From positions 1-36,377 of the forward strand of contig NZ_KB905285.1 in NCBI RefSeq assembly GCF_000378745.1: a DNA stretch of 36,377 nucleotides, written 5' to 3'. Position numbers and translations under genes: made by a program. Source of the stretch: Prevotella amnii DSM 23384 = JCM 14753. GTDB taxonomy: Bacteria > Bacteroidota > Bacteroidia > Bacteroidales > Bacteroidaceae. Below the pieces are notes generated by a model. That model was given only the letters and a program-made list of their open reading frames with translations. It had not been told where the DNA came from and did not search any database. This document shows, piece by piece, positions 18,785 through 25,980 of the stretch (the stretch's first letter is position 1; the number at the start of each line of letters is the position of its first letter).

Positions 18785-18815
18785 TTTGCCTTTTCTATAT
18801 TTTCCTTTACTTTTG
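18785..18815 (+). promoter_or_regulatory. Bacteroidota-type promoter of the zinc-ribbon gene
   Basis: TTTG at 18785-18788, a 19-base spacer, and TACTTTTG at 18808-18815 match the -33/-7 pattern TTTG-N19/20-TAnnTTTG. The predicted transcription start is near 18820, giving a leader of about 24 bases before the ATG at 18844. Confidence 0.65.
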
Positions 18816-18843
18816 CCAATAGAAAATAACGAAAGATACAAAT

Positions 18844-19353
18844 ATGAAATGTCCAGAATGTAATACAGAGATAAATGATAAAGAGCAATATTGTCCTAAC
18901 TGTGGAGCTCCAATACCACATTCGGACAGCTACAAAGATGATAACCCACAGTTAGGTAAAGGCTTGGTTATCTTCATAGTAATAGGAACTATTTTTCTTA
19001 TTGTCTTTGGTGTATTATATTATAACAATCATAAAAACGATCCAGAATACACACAAACAGCTATTGAGCCAGACTCTAACTTAGCAGAAAGCCATAATAG
19101 CAACCTTTCTACTGAACAAAAAGATACTACAACGCAAGATTCCAACGAAACAAAGGAGGAGGACGTTGCTGCTGAGAAAGTATTTAATAGTATTAGAAAG
19201 CAAACCATACCTCGACATATCAAAGAGGAAACTGAAGAAAAGAGCACTCACAATGGTGAAAAAGATGATAAAACTCCTTCTACTGAAGAAAAAGAAGAGC
19301 CTAACAATATCAAGTCTACATCTAAAACAAATACAGAATCTATGACAGAATAA
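18844..19353 (+). CDS. Zinc-ribbon, single-pass membrane protein of unknown function
   Basis: A 169-residue protein in three parts. Residues 1-25 form a short zinc ribbon with two CxxC pairs (C3/C6 and C17/C20; MKCPECNTEIN and YCPNCGAP). Residues about 38-60 are one hydrophobic span (GLVIFIVIGTIFLIVFGVLY). The remaining 105 or so residues are highly charged, rich in E, K, T, S and N, and probably disordered. The ribbon-then-helix order suggests a cytoplasmic zinc ribbon with an exported flexible tail, but the topology is inferred. Zinc-ribbon membrane proteins of this type are widespread and mostly uncharacterised. It has its own promoter and terminator, so it is a single-gene unit. Confidence 0.75.
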   Translation: MKCPECNTEINDKEQYCPNCGAPIPHSDSYKDDNPQLGKGLVIFIVIGTIFLIVFGVLYYNNHKNDPEYTQTAIEPDSNLAESHNSNLSTEQKDTTTQDSNETKEEDVAAEKVFNSIRKQTIPRHIKEETEEKSTHNGEKDDKTPSTEEKEEPNNIKSTSKTNTESMTE

Positions 19354-19414
19354 GTTAATGAGATTATAAGTCCTATATATATAATAAGGTGTAACACAAA
19401 TACTCTTATCTTTT

Positions 19415-19454
19415 TATATGCCATTTTTTTAAAATAATGGCATATATTTTTTTT
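19415..19454. terminator. Terminator shared by the zinc-ribbon gene and trmO
   Basis: TATATGCCATT (19415-19425) and AATGGCATATA (19436-19446) form a perfect 11-bp stem with a 10-base loop, followed by eight T residues on the plus strand. The opposite strand is also AT-rich, so it can serve both convergent genes. Confidence 0.8.
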
Positions 19455-19455
19455 G

Positions 19456-20151
19456 TTATTTTCTTTTTATTGTTTCTACAACATCACATACTGTGAGTAC
19501 CCCATTTGAAACCTTAAATCTAATATCTTTACCATCAAAAGACATACCATATACACGATTATCATCATGATGATATTGTGGACGAGGATCCTGCTTTAAG
19601 ATCTCCTTCAACATTTCCATTTTTTTATTATCAAACTTCATGCCCCACTCTTTATCTATATCCACTCTCAATACATTCCATTTATACTCATCTGTAAACC
19701 CGCCACGAGCTTCTATATGGCTATCTACATACGATAGATAAGGTTTTATATCATATATAGGAGTACCATTCATTAAATCTGCACCTCTAACATCTATACT
19801 ACTCTCCTTCACTTCTACTATCTTTACCGAAGACAACCCTAAACCATTGGGACGAAATGGAGATCTAGAAGCAAACACACCTACACGCCCGTTACCTCCA
19901 AGACGTGGTGGACGAACTGTAAGTTTAACACTTTCTTTAATAACTTTCTTTACCGGTTTGTTAGCTGAAAAACCCCAAATAAGCCAAAGATAATCAAAAT
20001 TCTCTATCCCACGAATAGCCTCTTTTTTATTATAAGGTGGTAACAACTCTATCGTTCCCATAATATTTCCCACAATACCACTCTGACGAGGAATACCAAA
20101 CTTTGATTTCAGCGGAGAGTGAAAAACTGCAATAGGTTTTATTTCTTTCAT
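19456..20151 (-). CDS. trmO: tRNA (N6-threonylcarbamoyladenosine(37)-N6)-methyltransferase
   Basis: TrmO (TsaA/YaeB family) methylates t6A37 in certain tRNAs, such as tRNA-Thr, using S-adenosylmethionine. The 231-residue length matches E. coli TrmO (about 235). The conserved blocks are visible: KFGIPRQSGIV near the start, IRGIENFDYLWLIWGF, FASRSPFRPNGLGLSSVKI, and GADLMNGTPIYDIKPYLSYV, the segment that shapes the active site. The C-terminal segment contains DPRPQYHHD and RVYGMSFDG, also family-typical. It is a single-gene unit converging on the zinc-ribbon gene. A good -7 box lies only five bases upstream of the ATG, so the transcript may have almost no leader. Confidence 0.92.
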   Translation of the reverse strand: MKEIKPIAVFHSPLKSKFGIPRQSGIVGNIMGTIELLPPYNKKEAIRGIENFDYLWLIWGFSANKPVKKVIKESVKLTVRPPRLGGNGRVGVFASRSPFRPNGLGLSSVKIVEVKESSIDVRGADLMNGTPIYDIKPYLSYVDSHIEARGGFTDEYKWNVLRVDIDKEWGMKFDNKKMEMLKEILKQDPRPQYHHDDNRVYGMSFDGKDIRFKVSNGVLTVCDVVETIKRK

Positions 20152-20156
20152 GATTG

Positions 20157-20164
20157 CAAAGATA
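20157..20164 (-). promoter_or_regulatory. Candidate -7 element very close to the trmO start
   Basis: CAAAGATA reads TATCTTTG on the minus strand (TAnnTTTG) and ends five bases from the trmO ATG at 20151. If used, transcription would start at or near the start codon. No -33 TTTG at standard spacing was seen. Confidence 0.4.
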
Positions 20165-20206
20165 ATATTTTACTTTTAATTGTTAGCTATTACTATCTTT
20201 TTTATC

Positions 20207-20214
20207 TATCTTTG
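20207..20214 (+). promoter_or_regulatory. Candidate -7 element of the OPT transporter gene
   Basis: TATCTTTG fits TAnnTTTG, 46 bases upstream of the ATG at 20261. It is followed by TAGCCAA; the whole 15-base string TATCTTTGTAGCCAA recurs at 31696-31710. No standard -33 box is visible. Confidence 0.45.
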
Positions 20215-20260
20215 TAGCCAATAGTAATAAAACAGGCAATTATAAATAAAAATCCAATCA

Positions 20261-22246
20261 ATGGCGAATCAAGAAAAAACAAACATTGAGTTACCTGAAA
20301 ACGCTTTTCATGAACTCAAAAAAGGAGAAGAGTATGAACCTATTATGAGAAAAGATCAAAACTATCCCGAGGTTAGCACATGGTCTATAACATGGGGTAT
20401 AGTTATGACAATACTTTTTTCTGCCGCAGCCGCTTATTTAGGACTAAAAGTAGGGCAGGTTTTTGAAGCCGCTATCCCTATTGCTATTATAGCCATAGGG
20501 CTCTCTTCTGCCACCAAACGTAAAAATTCATTAGGCGAAAACGTTATTATTCAGAGTATTGGAGCTTGTTCCGGAGCTGTTGTTGCTGGCGGAATTTTTG
20601 TAATGCCTGCCATTTATATGCTCAACCTTGAAGCTGATTTCTTTAAAATATTCATTGCTGCGGCATTAGGAGGGGTATTAGGAATTCTTTTTCTTATTCC
20701 TTTCCGCAAATATTTTGTTAAAGAGCAACATGGTAAATATCCTTTTCCAGAGGCAACAGCTACAACACAAGTATTAGTAAGTGGTGAAAAAGGAGGAAGC
20801 CAAGCAAAACCTTTATTACTTGCAGGATTAGTTGGAGGGTTATACGACTTTATAATATCTACCTTTGGTTGGTGGAACGAAACAGTAACAACTCGTATTA
20901 TAGGTCTTGGAGAAACTATTGCAGATAAAGCAAAATTGGTACTTAAAGTAAATACAGGTGCTGCCATCTTAGGTTTAGGATATATCATTGGTTTGAAATA
21001 TGCCTTTATCATTTGCTGTGGCTCCCTAACTATATGGTGGGTAGTAGTGCCTGGTATGAACATCTTCTTTCACGATAGTGTACTTAACATGTGGGATCAT
21101 AACATAACGCAAACCATCGGGCAAATGACTCCTGAACTTATCTTTAAGAGCTATGCACGCTCTATAGGTATAGGCGGAATAGCTATGAGCGGTATTATAG
21201 GTATAATCAAATCGTGGAAAATTATAAAAAGTGCAGTAGGATTAGCTGCTCGAGAAATAAAAGGGAAAGGTGCTGGTAATGCAGAAATAATTCGTACACA
21301 GAGAGATATTTCTTTTAAAATAATTGCATTTGGTAGTATTGGCACACTTATCATTACCTTTCTGTTTTTCTATTTCGGTGTAATGAATTTTAATCTATTA
21401 CATGCCATAGTTGCCATTATTCTCGTCACTATAATTGCTTTCTTGTTCACTACCGTGGCAGCTAATGCTATCGCTATAGTAGGCTCAAACCCTGTTTCAG
21501 GAATGACTCTCATGACTCTAATTCTTGCTTCCGTGATAATGGTTGCTGTTGGGTTGACAGGTAAAGAAGGTATGTTGGCTGCTTTATTAATGGGAGGTGT
21601 AGTGTGTACAGCTCTTTCTATGGCAGGCTCGTTTATTACAGACCTCAAAATAGGCTATTGGATAGGTACAACACCCAAAAAACAAGAAACATGGAAATTT
21701 TTAGGAACCATAATTTCTGCAGCTACTGTAGCTGGAGTAATGATGGTTTTAGATAAAACTTATGGATTTAATACCGGTAAACTTGCTGCGCCACAAGCTA
21801 ACGCTATGGCTGCTGTGATAAAACCACTTATGAGTGGGCAGGGAGCACCATGGATACTATATGGTATTGGAGCTATTATAGCACTTGTTTTAGACCGCTG
21901 CAAAATACCTGCATTAGCCTTTTCTTTAGGTATGTTCATTCCTTTAGAACTAAACATACCACTACTTATTGGAGGGACTATAAATTGGTTTGTAACTTCT
22001 CGCTCAAAAGATAAAGCTATAAACACTGCTCGAAACGAAAAGGGTACACTTATAGCATCAGGATTTATTGCAGGAGGAGCATTAATGGGAGTTGTGTCTG
22101 CACTTATCAAGTTTGGAGGTATTGAGTTCGATTATGAAAACTGGTGGAACAACCACCTTTCAGAGCTTTGCTCTATCATTGCATATATAGCTCTGATTAG
22201 CTATTTCATTATAGCTACAAAGAAAAAAGAAAAAACACAAAATTAA
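20261..22246 (+). CDS. OPT-family oligopeptide transporter
   Basis: A 661-residue polytopic inner-membrane protein with many hydrophobic spans (I expect about 14-16). It begins with a soluble stretch (ELPENAFHELKKGEEYEPIM) matching bacterial OPT-family proteins, and the first transmembrane block TWGIVMTILFSAAAAYLGLK with GQVFEAAIPIAI is typical. IGLSSATKRKN, FPEATATTQVLVSG and TTVAANAIAIVGSNPVSGMT are further family signatures. OPT transporters import small peptides, and in some cases metal chelates, by proton coupling. Bacterial substrates are poorly known. It is a single-gene unit with a strong terminator hairpin after it (22275-22333). Confidence 0.92.
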   Translation: MANQEKTNIELPENAFHELKKGEEYEPIMRKDQNYPEVSTWSITWGIVMTILFSAAAAYLGLKVGQVFEAAIPIAIIAIGLSSATKRKNSLGENVIIQSIGACSGAVVAGGIFVMPAIYMLNLEADFFKIFIAAALGGVLGILFLIPFRKYFVKEQHGKYPFPEATATTQVLVSGEKGGSQAKPLLLAGLVGGLYDFIISTFGWWNETVTTRIIGLGETIADKAKLVLKVNTGAAILGLGYIIGLKYAFIICCGSLTIWWVVVPGMNIFFHDSVLNMWDHNITQTIGQMTPELIFKSYARSIGIGGIAMSGIIGIIKSWKIIKSAVGLAAREIKGKGAGNAEIIRTQRDISFKIIAFGSIGTLIITFLFFYFGVMNFNLLHAIVAIILVTIIAFLFTTVAANAIAIVGSNPVSGMTLMTLILASVIMVAVGLTGKEGMLAALLMGGVVCTALSMAGSFITDLKIGYWIGTTPKKQETWKFLGTIISAATVAGVMMVLDKTYGFNTGKLAAPQANAMAAVIKPLMSGQGAPWILYGIGAIIALVLDRCKIPALAFSLGMFIPLELNIPLLIGGTINWFVTSRSKDKAINTARNEKGTLIASGFIAGGALMGVVSALIKFGGIEFDYENWWNNHLSELCSIIAYIALISYFIIATKKKEKTQN

Positions 22247-22274
22247 AACAACTATAAGCCTCTACCCTATCTAT

Positions 22275-22333
22275 AAAGCATCATCTTTCTCAGCTTTTAA
22301 AAGTGTCTTTTGTAAAGAGAAAGATGATGCTTT
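22275..22333 (+). terminator. Terminator of the OPT transporter gene
   Basis: AAAGCATCATCTTTCTC (22275-22291) pairs perfectly over 17 bases with 22317-22333, with a 25-base loop. The stem is followed by GCTTTT. It lies 28 bases past the OPT stop. Confidence 0.75.
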
Positions 22334-22367
22334 GCTTTTAAAAATAATCTATTTTTAGTGCATTTTT

Positions 22368-22394
22368 AATTTATTTTTATTATAAAAATAAATT
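22368..22394. repeat. AT-only perfect palindrome
   Basis: AATTTATTTTTA (22368-22379), a 3-base loop, and TAAAAATAAATT (22383-22394) form a perfect 12-bp inverted repeat. In such AT-rich DNA it may be chance, or it may assist termination between the convergent genes. Confidence 0.4.
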
Positions 22395-22561
22395 ATTTTT
22401 AGTTTTAATAAGCGATTAATTAAAGCTAAACAAAACATCTTATACCTATATAGATATAATATTTTTCTCTCTTACGCATCTTCTTCTAATATACATTCAG
22501 CTGTTTACCACATTTTACTATAACCATTATTTTTAGTAAAACATAATAGCTCTATTTTTTT

Positions 22562-23530
22562 TTACTTTGACTTATGCCTTTTATCATACTTCCAAAGTTG
22601 CAAACTATTAATAATATTTTGCCACAAAATATAACAACCGGGACCAACCGAAGATAATGGATTAAGATAAGAACTTGCTATCCAAATGGCAAAAGTAGTA
22701 TTTTTTTGCCCTGCAGCCTGTCCTGCCTCAACCTTTCTATCAAAGTGTTTACCTATAAATCTTCCAATACTAAACTGGAAGATACAAACAACAAGAGATG
22801 ATAAAGCTATTAATAAAAGCCAAAACTTAGAAATATCAGCACTTATAATACTGCGCATCGTTATCCCTGATACCGTCATTAAAACTACACACCACAGATA
22901 AAAAGCTAAATTTCTTTGCGAAAGAATCCAGATATAAAGCCATCTAAGAAAATAGCTATGCTTAGTAATATAGCCTAACAACATAGGCACAACAAGCACT
23001 ATACTTACCTTATAACAAATAGAAAAGAAAGCTGTCCAAAAAGCTATATGCGTAGAAGGCTCAAGTAAAGGAAAAGAAAAAGGAATAAAGACAGCACTTA
23101 AAAAATTAGAAACAAAAGTAAAAGTAGTCATTTCCTCTAAATTCCCTCCCAACTTACTTGTTACTACTGCTGCTGCTGTTGCACATGGACATATAATACA
23201 GATAAAAACAGATTCTATCAAAACAAACAATGCTCCTTTTATGTTAAGAAGGTAGATTAATCCTAAAAGTAAAGCCATAAAAGCTATTTGAGCAAGGATA
23301 ACATTTACATGCCACAAAGTAAACTTCAATTTACGATAATCTACCTTACAAAAAGTAACATACAAAACAAGAAACATAAGTATAGGCATAGACATTTGCA
23401 CTATTGGTTCAAATATCAAACCTACATTTGTTAAAATAGGAATATAAGCAAAAAGCACATAAACAACAATACCTACTGTTATGGCTATAGGTAATGAGCA
23501 AGACCTTAAAAACATCAAAAACTTATCCAT
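22562..23530 (-). CDS. BASS-type (bile acid:sodium symporter-like) membrane transporter
   Basis: A 322-residue protein with about 9-10 hydrophobic spans, the size of the bile acid:sodium symporter/ArsB-like BART superfamily. Segments resembling the family are VGLIFEPIVQMSMPILMFLV, FICIICPCATAAAVVTSKLG with GGNLEEMTTFTFVSN, and AGQKNTTFAIWIAS in the C-terminal half. These correspond to the broken helices that carry substrate and sodium in BASS proteins. The usual CPGG of the first broken helix reads CPCA here, so sodium coupling may differ. The substrate is unknown; 'bile acid' is only a family name. I chose ATG 23530 (MDKFLMFLRSC), preceded by AAGAGAT, over a TTG at 23563. Confidence 0.65.
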   Translation of the reverse strand: MDKFLMFLRSCSLPIAITVGIVVYVLFAYIPILTNVGLIFEPIVQMSMPILMFLVLYVTFCKVDYRKLKFTLWHVNVILAQIAFMALLLGLIYLLNIKGALFVLIESVFICIICPCATAAAVVTSKLGGNLEEMTTFTFVSNFLSAVFIPFSFPLLEPSTHIAFWTAFFSICYKVSIVLVVPMLLGYITKHSYFLRWLYIWILSQRNLAFYLWCVVLMTVSGITMRSIISADISKFWLLLIALSSLVVCIFQFSIGRFIGKHFDRKVEAGQAAGQKNTTFAIWIASSYLNPLSSVGPGCYILWQNIINSLQLWKYDKRHKSK

Positions 23531-23552
23531 ATCTCTTATAAATACAATTATA

Positions 23553-23560
23553 CAAAAGTA
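23553..23560 (-). promoter_or_regulatory. Candidate -7 element of the BASS-type gene
   Basis: CAAAAGTA reads TACTTTTG on the minus strand (TAnnTTTG), 22 bases upstream of the ATG at 23530. There is no clear -33 box. Confidence 0.33.
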
Positions 23561-23644
23561 CAAAGAAAGAGATTAAAATAACATTATATTAACAAAAATC
23601 CTATTTGCTCAAAGAGAAACTATTGTAAATCATTTTTATTATAA

Positions 23645-23678
23645 AAAGGCTATTCACTAAAATAAGTAAACAGCCTTT
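23645..23678 (-). terminator. Terminator of the rubredoxin gene
   Basis: AAAGGCT (23645-23651) and AGCCTTT (23672-23678) pair, with extra ACT/AGT pairing inside. On the minus strand the stem is followed by TT after CCTTT, giving a U-rich end. It lies 26 bases past the rubredoxin stop. Confidence 0.65.
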
Positions 23679-23704
23679 CAATTTCTAAACATGTATAGGA
23701 ATTT

Positions 23705-23866
23705 TTATTCCACTACAACAAATACGTCTTTGCCTAAACCACAAATAGGACAAACCCAATCTTCTGGAATATCCTCAAAAGGTGTTCCTGGAGCAATTCC
23801 GCCATCTGGATCACCTACTTCTGGATCATAAACATAACCACATGGTTCGCATTCATACTTTTTCAT
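23705..23866 (-). CDS. Rubredoxin
   Basis: A 53-residue protein starting [15 protein letters not shown]. The four iron-binding cysteines are C6 and C9 (ECEPCGY) and C39 and C42 ([11 protein letters not shown]). The family's [20 protein letters not shown] loop precedes the second pair, with W37 in place. Rubredoxins carry one electron on a Fe(S-Cys)4 centre. In anaerobes such as Bacteroidales they feed rubrerythrin, superoxide reductase or flavodiiron proteins during oxygen and peroxide defence. No such partner is in the window. The gene is complete and has its own promoter (23905-23936) and terminator. The start ATG at 23866 is followed by the KKYEC N-terminus shared across the family. Confidence 0.96.
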   Translation of the reverse strand: MKKYECEPCGYVYDPEVGDPDGGIAPGTPFEDIPEDWVCPICGLGKDVFVVVE

Positions 23867-23904
23867 AATGTTCTTTTTTTTTATTATACATAATGTTTAC
23901 AATA

Positions 23905-23936
23905 CAAAGATATACTTAAAACTACAATCTAACAAA
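23905..23936 (-). promoter_or_regulatory. Bacteroidota-type promoter of the rubredoxin gene
   Basis: On the minus strand TTTG (plus 23933-23936), a 20-base spacer, and TATCTTTG (plus 23905-23912) match TTTG-N19/20-TAnnTTTG. It lies 38 bases upstream of the ATG at 23866. Confidence 0.7.
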
Positions 23937-24185
23937 AGAACAGATGTTTTTTTACAATAAATCTTTATCACTTACCTTTAGTTCTACCAAACTTTTCCTT
24001 TTTAAAAAAGGCTAATACCTTTACTTCGGGTAACAAATTGGAATACTTTTCTATTAAAACACACACACATATATACTGCCTCGTAACAGATGCTTAATCA
24101 CCTACTATTTAGTATGTATTATCTTAATAATCACCTAATTGCGCTAAAACTATCGATTTTATGCAAATATTAGAACGATTTTAAT

Positions 24186-24193
24186 TAACTTTG
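24186..24193 (+). promoter_or_regulatory. Candidate -7 element of the glnS operon
   Basis: TAACTTTG fits TAnnTTTG, 32 bases upstream of the ATG at 24226. There is no TTTG at the usual -33 distance. Confidence 0.45.
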
Positions 24194-24225
24194 CATCATA
24201 AAGAAATAAAGACCGAATTAATAAA

Positions 24226-25944
24226 ATGACAACAACTGAAAGTAATACTAATGAGGAGAAGCGTACACTAAGCTTTGTAGAACAGCTCGTAGAAGAAGAT
24301 TTGGCAAAAGGGAAAAATGGAGGACGAATACAAACACGTTTTCCTCCAGAGCCAAATGGTTATCTGCATATAGGACATGCAAAAGCTATTTGCATGGACT
24401 TTGGTGTAGCTGAACACTATAATGGAGTTTGTAACCTCCGCTTTGATGATACTAACCCAAGCAAAGAAAACAATGAATATGTAGAAAACATATTAAACGA
24501 CATCAGATGGTTAGGATTTAAATGGGGCAATATTTACTATGCTTCCGACTATTTTGAGAAATTATGGGATTTTGCTATATGGATGATAAAAAAAGGATTA
24601 GCTTATATCGATGAACAAGGTGCAGAGGAAATAGCTAAACAAAAAGGTACACCTACCACTGCTGGTATAGCTTCGCCTTATCGTGATCGTCCTATAGAAG
24701 AAAGTCTTGCTCTATTTGAAAAAATGAATACGCCTGAAGCTATTGAGGGCAGCATGGTGTTACGTGCAAAACTTGACATGTCGAATCCTAATATGCATTT
24801 TCGCGATCCTATTATTTATCGTATTATTCATATACCACACCACAGAACAGGAACTAAATGGAATGCTTACCCTATGTATGACTTTGCACATGGACAAAGC
24901 GATTACTTTGAAGGCGTAACTCACTCTATTTGTACGCTTGAATTTGTTCCTCATCGTCCATTATACGACAAATTTATAGATTTCTTAAAGGAAAAAGATG
25001 GAACAGATAATCCTTTAGACGATAACCGCCCACGACAGATAGAGTTTAATCGTCTTAATCTTACATACACTGTAATGTCTAAACGTAAGCTACATCAGCT
25101 TGTTGACGAGCATTTTGTAAACGGCTGGGACGATCCTCGCATGCCTACTATATGCGGAATGCGACGTAGAGGATATTCTCCTGAAAGTATTAGACACTTT
25201 ATCGACTCAATAGGCTATACAAAATTTGATGCCCTAAATGATGTAGCGTTACTTGAAGCATCTGTCAGAGAAGATCTTAATAAACGTGCTACACGTGTAA
25301 GTGCTGTAATAAACCCTATCAAATTAGTTATTACCAACTATCCTGAAGGACAGACTGAAGATATGGAAGCTATTGACAATCCTGAAGACAATAATAGTAC
25401 AAAGCATACCATTACTTTCTCAAAGAATTTATGGATTGAGCGAGATGATTTTATGGAAGATGCTCCTAAAAAGTTCTTTAGAATGGCACCAGGTAAAGAA
25501 GTCAGACTAAAAAATGCTTATATAGTAACATGTACAGGTTGCACAAAGGACGCAGATGGTAATATTATTGAGGTACAAGCAGAATACGATCCCAATAGCA
25601 AAAGTGGCATGGAAGGGGCTAACCGAAAAGTGAAAGGTACACTACATTGGGTAAGTGCTGATCATTGCTTGAAAGCAGAAGTAAGACAATACGACCGATT
25701 ATTTAGTGTAGAGAATCCTTCAGCAGATGAACGCGATTTTCGTGAACTAATAAACCCAGAAAGCCTCAAGATTAATAATAATTGCTATGTAGAAGAATAT
25801 CTTGCAGAAAAGAAACCTGGCGATTATTTACAATTTCAACGAATAGGTTACTTTATGCTTGATACTGACAGCTCTCATAACCACTTAGTATTCAACAAAA
25901 CCGTAGGTTTAAAAGACAATTGGGCTAAAAAAGCTAACAAATAA
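24226..25944 (+). CDS. glnS: Glutaminyl-tRNA synthetase
   Basis: GlnRS charges tRNA-Gln with glutamine, a class I enzyme. The 572-residue protein has the class signature PPEPNGYLHIGHAKAI with HIGH at 48-51, and the KMSKS equivalent VMSKRKL near 283-289. LRFDDTNPSKEN, FAHGQSDYFEGVTHSICTLE and PRMPTICGMRRRGY separate GlnRS from GluRS. The C-terminal anticodon-binding beta-barrels follow (about 350-560). A direct GlnRS means this organism need not rely on the Glu-tRNA-Gln amidotransferase route for glutamine. It is the first gene of a tight plus-strand run, with the TPR gene 36 bases downstream. Confidence 0.96.
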   Translation: MTTTESNTNEEKRTLSFVEQLVEEDLAKGKNGGRIQTRFPPEPNGYLHIGHAKAICMDFGVAEHYNGVCNLRFDDTNPSKENNEYVENILNDIRWLGFKWGNIYYASDYFEKLWDFAIWMIKKGLAYIDEQGAEEIAKQKGTPTTAGIASPYRDRPIEESLALFEKMNTPEAIEGSMVLRAKLDMSNPNMHFRDPIIYRIIHIPHHRTGTKWNAYPMYDFAHGQSDYFEGVTHSICTLEFVPHRPLYDKFIDFLKEKDGTDNPLDDNRPRQIEFNRLNLTYTVMSKRKLHQLVDEHFVNGWDDPRMPTICGMRRRGYSPESIRHFIDSIGYTKFDALNDVALLEASVREDLNKRATRVSAVINPIKLVITNYPEGQTEDMEAIDNPEDNNSTKHTITFSKNLWIERDDFMEDAPKKFFRMAPGKEVRLKNAYIVTCTGCTKDADGNIIEVQAEYDPNSKSGMEGANRKVKGTLHWVSADHCLKAEVRQYDRLFSVENPSADERDFRELINPESLKINNNCYVEEYLAEKKPGDYLQFQRIGYFMLDTDSSHNHLVFNKTVGLKDNWAKKANK

Positions 25945-25980
25945 ATAACAACTTATACTTAACACAAAGAAATAAACATA

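Larger units (their letters stand above)
22247..22561. other. Intergenic region between convergent OPT and BASS genes
   Basis: 315 bases without a gene. It holds the OPT terminator (22275-22333), an AT-only palindrome (22368-22394) and a weak 8-bp hairpin (22513-22520 with 22534-22541) near the BASS stop. Nothing else was recognised. Confidence 0.6.
23867..24225. other. Divergent intergenic region between rubredoxin and glnS
   Basis: 359 bases without a gene. It holds the rubredoxin promoter (23905-23936) and a -7 element for glnS (24186-24193). The stretch between them (about 23960-24160) is AT-rich with a short CA/TA run near 24059-24077. No riboswitch or T-box was recognised. Confidence 0.6.

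Noticed and set aside
20614..22110. Several minus-strand open frames inside the OPT transporter gene
   Set aside because: They are proline- and alanine-rich complements of hydrophobic codons, a usual artefact opposite membrane-protein genes.
22513..22541. 8-bp hairpin as a terminator of the BASS-type gene
   Set aside because: The stem is short and AT-only, and on the minus strand it is not followed by a T-run.
24059..24077. Short CA/TA run as a functional repeat
   Set aside because: It is too short and simple to separate from the AT-rich background.
23940..24185. T-box or other riboswitch in front of glnS
   Set aside because: No T-box consensus or stable alternative hairpins could be seen, and T-boxes are not usual in this phylum.
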